Notes under the pieces: model-generated
What the model saw: only the letters and a program-made list of their open reading frames with translations
Database searches by the model: none
Told to the model about the DNA's origin: nothing
Assembly: GCA_921293015.1 (NCBI GenBank)
Contig: OV121089.1
Coordinates: 42,851,220 to 42,915,219, forward strand
Direction: 5' to 3'
DNA length: 64,000 bases
DNA from: Phorcus lineatus
Lineage: Eukaryota; Mollusca; Gastropoda; Trochida; Trochidae
Made by a program: the position numbers and the translations under genes
Part shown: piece by piece, positions 55,265-64,000 of the stretch
Position numbering within the stretch: position 1 is the first letter of the stretch
Layout of the letters: each line of letters begins with the position of its first letter

Positions 55265-58200
55265 AAACAGTATTTACAAGGGATTAGAAATTGTCATATG
55301 TTGCAGCGGGTGGATATATATATATGAAAAATTTCACAATCTTGAGATTGATGTTCATATATTTATATATCATTTGAAAGTACCGGGAGTTGTGGCCCAT
55401 TTGCGGTTAGAGTAAATATAAATACATAAGCTGATGGTATACGGGAGATGCCAGACATCGCCGAATGACTTTCTGATACGTCATGTAGATATGTCATACG
55501 TGCAGTCAAACTATCGATTTGACTACCTCTCCCATTTCCAACAACCTAGATATAAATTGCATTTATTTATTTTTGTCCTCCTTTCAAGAAACACTTTCAT
55601 CTCAAAGAACATTCCAGAGCGATTTTCAATTGGCTGTATCATAATTGATTTTTTGAGAATCTAATCTAACGATGGTAATTTCAGGTACAACAGAACATTC
55701 CAAGACGTGGCCAATATTCAGGCGTTAGCTTAGGAACAAATTTTCTGGCTTTTTTCTTCAGTTTTGCTGACTCATCAAAAAAGATTATATCGTCTCAACG
55801 TTGGCAAAATAAGCAATTCGTTTGTGTACTCAAACTGATGTTTTAGAATTTGTGCGCATTTGGCTAATAACAGAGTGGCCTAAACGCAAAACAATGAAGA
55901 ATATTGCATAACGTAATGATTAGCTTAAACACGTGGGCATTAAGTATTTTAAAGGTTGAAGCTTTTATTTTGGGTTAAAGTAAATTTAAAATATACTAAA
56001 TATAATTGCTGAAATACACTAAAGATAGTATGAAGAATAAATTAAAACTAACATAATAAATATAAATTTGCTTAACCTAAATATTTGTATCCTGACACAT
56101 ATAGACAGGTTTTAATCAGCGATTGATATATGAGCTGATATATTATAGGTTATGTGGTTTCCAAAACTCATTCGTTTTCATCCTTATGGCTTTGATGCGT
56201 GAAACTCTGACTACCAGATTCATAAAGAGATTGTTCATGATCTGTTCATTAATCTTGTAATTATGAATCTTTGAAGCTTACCTTATATTATCTCTTAAGG
56301 TATTGTATTTGTATAAACAATGTGTTATCAATTTGACAGTATTCTTACTGTATTTGGGGAAAATGTATTTACATTTTCATTCTTTAATCTGTAAAAATTG
56401 TATTTTCTGTCTAAGAGAAGAATTCAAAACTCCTCTTTATCGATTTACACCAATTGTTCCAATTTGATTCTACATTGCCGAGCCATATAACACTGTGATA
56501 TATCAATAATGTGACATATATGTAAAGAAAATCCATTTCTTGTAAGATGCGATTTATCTGCACGTGATTGGTTGCTTAGCTAGTAGCGTTCATTGCTCCC
56601 CGGGTTATTCATGTCTCCCTACCAGACAGACTACAATGGTTTCCCGACAGATGCTGTCCTCAAAACCAGGACAGACTAATATCCTGGTGGTGTGACCACG
56701 CCAGAACGTATGAGGAGAAGAACAAATATAGTCGCCTCAATTATTACCCTAGAGGGTACAAATACCACTTTGCGTTGATATAAGATTGACAAATAATAAG
56801 TTTCATCATGAACTGTATACCACCTAATTATCTGCAATATTTTATGTTTTTTTATGTTAATGAAATAATATTTCATTTTTGATTAGAAGGAAGTCGGCGA
56901 GTCAGTGTTACATAGCTTAAAATGCCACATGAAAGTAAACGCAGTCGGAAGGAAACGAGATGAAAAACTTTCTGATAACAATTTTTTTGAATTATTCAAT
57001 TGGATGATTATTTGAAGCCTTAACAGTTTCTGAAGATGATAACATTGTGTTACAAAGTCAGAAACGTTTTTTTTGTAAGCTTACTGGTATTATGTATATG
57101 AAATGCAAATTCCACATCTTCCTTGACAGCAAAAAGTTGTGCGGGGGAGATGAGTGGGCTTAAAGATCCTGCTGGAGAATGTCCTTGAATATAATTGTTT
57201 AGTCTGGAACAATGAGAATAGATAATAGGATGCCAGTAGTTGTATCTGTCATACAGTAGACACCGTTACGTCTCATGACAGACTAATCCGGGGGCTTGTA
57301 CGTATACAGGAGAATAAGACTACGTCTAGAGCCGTAAAATTTCTGTTCTTGTAGCCGAAGAGTCAAGGTATAGTCAATCTACGTGAATAACTGTTAGTTA
57401 AGATATAATCGTGACGATTAAACTATTTTCCGGGATATTTATCGTTCAACGTAATAAGTCAAGTGTATTTGAAATGGGTTTTTCATTACTGGTTGAAACT
57501 GTCAAGAGCTTTATAGCATGATTTCAAAAGGTTTCCTCTCAATATTTGAATAACATTAATATTGAAATTTATAAGCGTCTGAATATCAAACTTAATAATT
57601 TCACAATAAGTATTTTGAAAGAATATGATTTCCTCCAGCATAAAGTAATGCGTGGTGTATTTTATAAAGATGACCTTTTAATCATTGAAAATCCATAAAT
57701 ATTTAATTGGCACATTTATGACACTGTTGTAAGTTAAAGACATAACACAATGTTCCAAATTTTTTTGGTGTCTGATCATCCAAAGGTTAGATCATATACA
57801 TCTTGCTATCATATTACTCAAGAACTTAAAGCAGTTGGTGTGAAGATTAGAATGTTTTTAATGACGAAAACGGGTGTTTTTTTAAAACAGCGATGATTCA
57901 TGAATATTTTCCCCGATATCAATTCCGGTTCACTTTTACCCTGCTTAGGTACCCGTATAGGATCCTGAATCACTAGTCACATATAGAACAACGTAACCGC
58001 ATGTATTGCATAATATTCTTTCTATAGATGCCCGTCATTGCACAACCTTGCATCATGACTATTTCCAACGTACAAGTCATGTTATCGAACGGATAAGTTC
58101 CACGCACACAGAGCCCCTAGATTTTTTTATGCCTGCCGTATCACTCGAAAGAAATCTTGACTTTCCTATATTCTAAAGCTCAATTCCGAAATCATTTCAT

Positions 58201-58920
58201 AGGTTCCTTTTAATGTATAACAAGATAGAAGACAAATATCATTTTATAGCATTCGTTGTATCAGTTTAAACGTTTTTGAAGCAATCAGATATGTGTATAG
58301 CTAGGTTGTCGTGGTTCTGAATAATTGTTAAGGAGATCGGCGATAGTCTAGTTTGCGTGTATCTTTATCGGATGTCCATGACCAAAAATTCACAAATGGC
58401 ATGTGTCAACTAATAATATCGTATTTTGAGGTTAGACAGCATAATGTTCCTGTAGTCATACATGTTCCCTTGTTAAAATGGTAATCACCTTGACAGCATC
58501 CTATGTAAGTATGTCTAGAACAGTTTTGCATTTGGGTGTAAACTATCTGCTAGGATATTGATTTGTACTCGGCATGGTGTGCTGGAAACGTTCCTGCAAG
58601 TTATATACCAGTTGGAAACTTCTGATTGCACCATCAACCGAAGACTAACGAATGCAGCGGATACAATCATGATGTTCAGAAAGTCTGACTGAGAAGTCCT
58701 TCGGTCGTTCCGTTAATGTCTTACTGTAAAAACCTGGACACTTCAAAAAGGAGCATTTGTCACAGTAAAGGACATTCTTAGATTTTCTATGGGTTTGAAA
58801 GGTTTAAGCTTAACTTAACCTTGAGTAATAAATTCTCCATTCATTAGTACTTTGTAAGATACATGTACGTTCCACCTTCAGATCTTTCATACAAAAAGTT
58901 TGTCTGCGACTCTATGTCGT
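55265..58920. other. Non-coding interval before the FReD gene
   Basis: AT-rich. No gene or repeat family recognised. Confidence 0.35.
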
Positions 58921-58924
58921 TATC

Positions 58925-58968
58925 TTTATATACAATGTCAGTGTGTGCCAGTGAGTCGATTCGTAAGG
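58925..58968 (+). promoter_or_regulatory. Possible TATA box and 5' UTR exon of the FReD gene
   Basis: TTTATATACAA at 58925-58935 resembles a TATA box. TCGTAAG|GTATGT at 58968/58969 is a good donor. An intron from there to the acceptor tttcag at 59123 would be 155 bp. An ATG at 58934 runs 11 codons to this donor, but its phase does not match the next exon, so it would be untranslated leader or a small upstream ORF. This is inferred from motifs only. Confidence 0.3.
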
Positions 58969-59123
58969 TATGTTTTACTCAACAGACGGTAGTGTACTTT
59001 ACACACGTCATTTAGTCTAATCATATTCATAACGATTTTTATTTTTGTTAATGTCATCTTTTTTATGTCATATTTTTGGAACCATAGACTTCACTTTTCT
59101 TACGAACTTTCCATCCGTTTCAG

Positions 59124-62100
59124 ATTATATGTCAGTATGCCAGCGGATGTGCAGAGAGCGTTATACACGGATACGGAGATAGAGCCCTCGAAGTGCTCGT
59201 GCTTTAAACTGACTGTCATCGCACTGACTGTGTTCTCGTTAATGATACTTATCGGTGTTATACTCGGCTACTGGGTCTTCATTATATTCAGTAAGGACGC
59301 TGCTGACGCACAATTCACAGTGAGTACATCAACTTCCCCTGTAAGGCACAACTCTGGCCAGGCAGCAACCTGCAAATCTTGACCTTACTGCGTTTCGTAA
59401 CCTTCTGATATGTTGTTCTTCAGTGGGCAACATTTGAACTTGATTGACGTCGTTGAAGGCGCTGCAATCAAACCACGATTTTGGCGCCTTTATTAGCCAG
59501 TGATGGAGCTTTTATTGTTACGTCTTGGTTTTTAGTGTTGAATGTAATAATGATGTTTTGATAGAATATAGGCAATAGGCTGCTTCTTCCAAACAATGCT
59601 CGAAGGTTTTAATGCACGTTTTTATCACCCTACATTATTTATAACCACCATAAACATAAGTTCATAGAACATGAAGTCACGCATAAAAATCACGTTATTT
59701 GTTTATTAATGCTGTATATCCGACGAGACTTGTAATTATTCCTTATCAGACTAATGCTTGACGACCAGGCATGACACAACTGTAAGCGTTGTTTCAAATT
59801 CCTACTGGCAAAATGTACTTGAACAGTGAACCATACGGGAATAGGATGGTTCTTAATTTTGGCCAAATTTTGAATAATTTCAGTATTATAAAGACATCGG
59901 TGGTAAATACTACGAGTAAGTCCGTTTTTACTCTTATCTTTTATGATTTTCATCTTGATGTAACATATTGAGAATATTATTCGAGAAAGAATTTCATACG
60001 ACATTTAGAAAACTAATACGATTTACGATTACCTATTAGAGAGCAGTATATTCCGTTTTTGACCACGTTAAGATCTCTGTAAGCAAATAACGCTTATAAC
60101 GTCCCGGATGACGATAGACTACCACTTTTGGAACATTGTCTAACAGGTAAACGATGTATATTAAATGTACACATGTGAAAGATATGCATGTTTATGCACA
60201 TTTTGATTTTATTACAACGGAAATCTGCATTGATGAAAAGAATTAAAGTGGTATTAGCATGAGAAGATTATTTGTAGCAAGAGTAAAAGGAAGTACGGAT
60301 TTGAGACGAAGTGAAACTAAATAATTATCTTAACTCGTAAAATAATGACAAGAACATATTATCCTTATAATTGTAATCCTTGTGATTTAAAAATATTAAA
60401 TATCAGTATGATCGGTTTCCATGATAAAGAGAGATAATGTGATGTTGAAATTCATGACTTCATATTATAACAGATAGAAAGTGGCCAGCTCATATCACAC
60501 GTGCTTAATAACTGAAATATTTTTTAAAGCATGTTAAACCCCAACTCACTCACTCTGTCTCAAAAAGAGGATTTTAGAAGAACGATAAAAGAAGACATTG
60601 TTTCCCCGAGAAAGAAAATGGAGATTTCATTATCTCTTAACCATGATATTGTTGTCATATTAAAATGGGTATACTTACTCAAATTAACTGTTTTTGTTAT
60701 CAGAAATATGTCGTTGAAAACATATTCAGTACAACCTAGTTGTTGGAGTCTTCTTTGGTATGTTTATATATGCTCCATCATTAAATGGGCAATAGCACAA
60801 TTTTTGAAATTTCTAATTATTTAAAAGTTTCCCAAATAAACATTAATTTATGCCAAATGTATTATCTTCAGAGGGAAAAAATACCAACCCGATCATCAAT
60901 ACTCGTAACAGAAAATATCAAGTATCAAACAAACACTAATGGCGGCCATTTTGTGTGCAAATGAATAGGAATTGCTTAAGCTATCATAGTATGTTCGTTT
61001 TAAAGCTGCCTCTCTTGATTACAAAACATAGTCTTGCAATTGGTAACATCTATTACGTTTCGTGAGATCACTTTATTCATCTAAAAACGTGCTACTGCCC
61101 CTTCAAAGCACGAACAAGTATATGATCAAATAATAGGTGATAGTTCTTGGGAAGTCTTCGTGTTTTCGCAGCGACAATTAACATAGTCGTAAAAGGTTCA
61201 AAACTCAAAACGTATATATTGTTTCTCTTTGCAGACAAAACGACTAGTATACGACAGAAGCGACGAAAATGATGGTAAGTTAATCTGGTGCCTTCATATT
61301 GAATTATGTTTTGGTATGGATGGTTCAAATATGTTAGATATTATTTTATCAATGAAAAATAAAGCCGATTTGAAGGTTTTTGGTCAGTTAACTTTATTTT
61401 ATACCTATATGGAGTCAGCGCTACATATGTACTCTGTGTAAAATACATTCTTAACCATGTTAGCTGCATAATATGGAGTATATCTTGTCGACATTATGAA
61501 GATGAATTGCAAAGAAATACAAACAGTTTCGACAAGTTTTAAGGTGACGCAGAGAATGTTTCATAAATATTGTGTGTGGCTTAAACAAGAGTCAAAAATA
61601 CCATTTGTCCTGAGGTAAGTTTAATTGCCTTTCTAACGTTCCATTGTTAACTCATTATTGTTAGAATTACAATATTTTCTTGCTTTTAATAATAACCGAA
61701 AAACGGCCATATCAATTTTACGAAATCAAAATTATGGGTCCCCTTTACATGTATTCAGGTCATATGATTTACTGAAGCTTATCAACCACCATTTGTCTGG
61801 TTTTTGCTGTTAATAAGATTCCAAAATTACGTTTCAGTCATTGGCGCGCGCCACTGTCCGATTTTCGATCATAAATAACGACTTTAACCTGTTTATTGTC
61901 ATTATTGTTAACTGATAAGCACTAAGATTCTTATTTTAGGAAACAAGTACTACCTCTCGATTGAATAGAATCATTCATGAAGTTAGTCATATTTGATCTC
62001 AACAACATACTTTGTCCCAATTTAAAGTTAACTTTCGATGAGAGAAATTCACATACAGTCAATGCTTAAAAATTAAATTGCATGATATTTAACAGGGATT

Positions 62101-62552
62101 TACTACAAGGTTATTGATTAAGTTATTCATTAATGACAAAATTACTGGTCCCAGGTGTGCCAGTGTCATGAAATGATTAATTAATTCTTTGACTAATTGA
62201 TTTTCCTGATTGTCGGATTATTTATTAACTGGCCTAGTTTTGACGTCGTACAAGCATACGGTCCTTCAAACAAAGTTTTTATGGTGCAAATTACATTAAT
62301 TTTTATCAGTCAACCATGATGTTTTTTCAAGTCAAAATAAAAGAAGTGTCCTAAGTTATTATTACACTATAAACATGTAACGATAACTGGTAATAATGTT
62401 CTTCTCTTTTGCAGACTGGGTTGTTATTCAGAGACGGGAGAAAGGGGACGTCAACTTTACACGAACGTGGGAGGAATACAAATATGGGTTCGGGTCCAGA
62501 TCCGGGGACTTCTGGTTCGGCAATGAAAATATACATTTACTGACCAAAAAAG
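59124..62552 (+). CDS. Type II membrane protein with fibrinogen-related domain (FReD), 3' end beyond window; overall gene span
   Basis: Three exons join in phase: 59137-59319 (or 59340), 61235-61274 and 62415-62552. The product starts with a 31-residue cytoplasmic tail, then a hydrophobic anchor (about residues 32-52) without a cleavable signal peptide, a short polar linker, and a FReD segment beginning [20 protein letters not shown]. FReD proteins such as FIBCD1, ficolins and tenascin ends bind acetylated or other surface ligands; molluscs have many. Here the part of the domain before WVVIQRR (normally with a Cys, SGVY and CDM...GGG) is not seen. The rest of the domain, including the calcium site, should lie right of 64000. 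Identity as FReD is firm; completeness is not. Confidence 0.8.
59137..59319 (+). CDS. FReD gene exon 1 (cytoplasmic tail and membrane anchor)
   Basis: [20 protein letters not shown] is followed by a hydrophobic stretch, [20 protein letters not shown] and YWVFIIF, then [10 protein letters not shown]. The start is the first Met after a splice-acceptor-like tttcag at 59123. An upstream in-frame Met (59065) lies before that acceptor and is disfavoured. Two donors fit in phase: ACA|GTGAGT (after 59319) and CCT|GTAAGG (after 59340), giving 61 or 68 residues. Without splicing, translation would stop at 59382. Confidence 0.7.
59320..61234. other. FReD gene intron 1
   Basis: No exon encoding the missing N-terminal FReD subdomain or a coiled-coil stalk was recognised here. 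GGCGGCCATTTTG (60942) resembles a YY1 site. Confidence 0.4.
61235..61274 (+). CDS. FReD gene exon 2 (40-nt linker)
   Basis: It encodes [13 protein letters not shown] plus one base of an Asp codon. The acceptor is gtttctctttgcag and the donor is ATG|GTAAGT, both strong. It starts on a whole codon, matching either exon-1 donor, and ends one base into the Asp codon completed by exon 3. There is no homology to rely on; support is splice signals and phase. Confidence 0.55.
61735..61890 (-). mobile_element. Inverted relative of the MITE core
   Basis: On the minus strand, TATGATCGAAAATCGGACAG then TGGCGCGCGCC and CGTAATTTTGGAATCTTA match the 11560-12033 element (TATGACCGAAAACCGGACAG then TGGCGCGCG; CATAATTTTGGAGACTTA). 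It lies in FReD intron 2. Terminal repeats were not located, so borders are approximate. Confidence 0.6.
62415..62552 (+). CDS. FReD gene exon 3 (fibrinogen-related domain core)
   Basis: It encodes [40 protein letters not shown] and HLLTKK plus one base. This is the classic FReD block W.VIQRR..G.V.F...W..Y..GFG...G.FW.GNE.IH.LT. The acceptor is cttctcttttgcag and the donor is AAAG|GTATTT. The next exon would start with two bases of a split codon and is not found before 64000. Confidence 0.92.
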
Positions 62553-62599
62553 GTATTTTCAAAATCCTTTCTGTAGTGTTCACTTTCATACATTTGACA

Positions 62600-63400
62600 G
62601 ATAGATAAGGCTTTTTTCTGGTTTGAGGTAGGAATCACTTTCACAATGTCGATAGACAGATTGAGCCGTACTGGCTGGTTACGGTCTTGGTAGCAAAAAA
62701 TTAAAATATTGAAATGACGTCCATGCGTCCCTGCTTCCTGAGAGATGACAAGATCGACACTTTTGGTCGGACTTCCACCATTGTACGACATTTGTCCGGC
62801 CAAACTAGGTCACCATGAAAAAAGCCTAGCCATGTCTCTACGAACAGGTGTTCTGCAGTTGTTGTTGTTGAGTTGGAATTTAACGTCTGCTTCAACCTAT
62901 GTTACTTATTAAGTAAATGGGAGGGATAATTAGAATAGCCAAGTACATAGCCAAGGGGAGTGTAAATTAAAAATGATAATAAAAAAAAACCCATAAAAAT
63001 TTAGAATAAGAAAAGGGGGAGGGGATATTAAATAAAAGGAAAAAATAAGTATATTATGGACTTTGTGTACTGCAGTAAGCCTGAATGACGTTTTACTGAC
63101 TCTCCAGATATCCCTTGGTTGCAAACTCTAAGCATTATCATTGTATACGTGCTGCAAATGTTGGGTGATGTAGAGGTTTCCGCATACCAGTTTCCAGTTA
63201 ACTTGTCTGTGTTCTTTCTGAAATAGAAAAACATCAGACATTGGAATTGACACAGAGAAAACGAACCATTAAACCCGAAGTTGACATTTGATAGAAAAAG
63301 CACAAAGTGGGCAAATTCTCGTGTCCACCCTGTTAGATCACGTGCAACATAGGAGTTTATTACAAAAGAGGAAAGCGATTTCATCGCTGGCTGAAACGAA
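62600..63400 (-). mobile_element. Probable interspersed repeat with mollusc-type tail
   Basis: The minus strand near 62890-62850 reads GACGTTAAATTCCAACTCAA followed by CAACAACAA. This resembles the SINE tail at 8327 (GCGTTACACACCAACTCA) and the 3' ends of many mollusc SINE/LINE families. The body would extend toward 63400. Open minus-strand stretches at 62537-62803 and 63028-63384 have no recognised domain. Borders and family are uncertain. Confidence 0.35.
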
Positions 63401-64000
63401 CGGCAGTTTGGTATTTGTCAAATGTCACAGACCGTCTGAACTGTAAACAGACACATTTAGCCCGTCACGAGAATCAATTGACCTACAAACCTATTGTACT
63501 TGCAAAATGGTTGAGTAAGCGGTTTTTCAGATGTAGGATATGGTTACCCGTGCCCTATAAAAGTGCCATGCGTAGACTAGAAATTTAGATTAAATGATTT
63601 TCTACCCTTTGATCCAACAAAATAGGATAATTCTTAGTGGCATGAGGTCATCACGTGTGTATATTGAAACTTACGAATACCGTTTTTCAAAATGCGGAAA
63701 CATCTTCTGATTCAAAAGAGAGTATTTACACATATTTTCCTCGGTTTATTTCCAAACGCAAAACTTTCGGCTTACAAATTATCTAAACCAAAACATGCTC
63801 ACTTTCAACATTACGCATATCCGCGCATTGTATTCATTGTAAGTAACATAATGTTATGTTGACGTACGGAAGGGACATGTTGTTTTAGATGTCATTGGTC
63901 GGTCGTGGAACCTGTTTCTAAGATACGTTATCTAAGATCAATGATCTTGTCATAGAAAACATATCATCAAAACGAAAACCTAATTTCTTAGATACGACAA
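63401..64000. other. FReD gene intron or flank, right edge
   Basis: No coding exon recognised. The next FReD exon should lie beyond the window. Confidence 0.35.

Noticed and set aside
58934..58968. Upstream coding exon for the FReD gene
   Set aside because: Its phase at the donor does not match the next exon; it is more likely 5' UTR.
38880..59319. Joining the orphan exon at 38880 to the FReD anchor exon
   Set aside because: The first ends on a whole codon, while the acceptor at 59123 needs two preceding bases, so the frame would break.

Overview
This is animal nuclear DNA: AT-rich, intron-rich and gene-poor, with many simple repeats and decayed mobile elements. Several features point to a lophotrochozoan, most likely a mollusc. 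These are a tRNA-headed SINE whose tail has the GCGTTAnACACCAACTCA form common in mollusc repeats, a membrane-anchored fibrinogen-related gene, and an unnamed multi-pass membrane protein of a type seen mainly in invertebrates. The species cannot be told from the sequence. No operons, bacterial genes, CRISPR arrays or rRNA genes were seen.

Left part (1-25 kb). The minus strand carries most of a Notchless homologue (NLE1, yeast Rsa4), a WD40 ribosome-assembly factor. Eight coding exons (19202 down to 764) chain in phase. A 14-nt first coding exon is proposed at 24499-24486, below an NRF1-like and an ETS-like promoter motif. The last WD repeats lie beyond the left edge. The 12.1-kb intron between 12958 and 811 contains a complete single-exon gene on the opposite strand (8932-10368). 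It encodes a 478-residue protein with five predicted membrane segments. The same intron holds a SINE with a perfect 13-bp target-site duplication and a MITE with 19-bp inverted ends and TTAA borders. A divergent start codon at 25140, in a YY1-like context, may be the first exon of a gene running right from a shared promoter.

Middle part (25-58.9 kb). No intact gene was recognised. The region contains a frameshifted, partly duplicated MADF-domain pseudogene (minus strand, 28.6-29.8 kb), an orphan candidate first exon (38880-38924), GA/GACA microsatellites, a 155-bp tandem duplication, several degenerate satellites with periods of about 100-140 bp, and a 14-copy 39-bp minisatellite at 54.7-55.3 kb that stays open in one frame on each strand.

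Right part (58.9-64 kb). The plus strand carries the 5' half of a gene for a type II membrane protein with a fibrinogen-related domain (FReD): a cytoplasmic tail and membrane anchor (from 59137), a 40-nt linker exon and a FReD exon (62415-62552). The first FReD subdomain is not visible, and the 3' part lies beyond the right edge.

NLE1 is a housekeeping gene. The nested membrane gene and the FReD gene look like accessory surface proteins, and no functional link between the three is evident.
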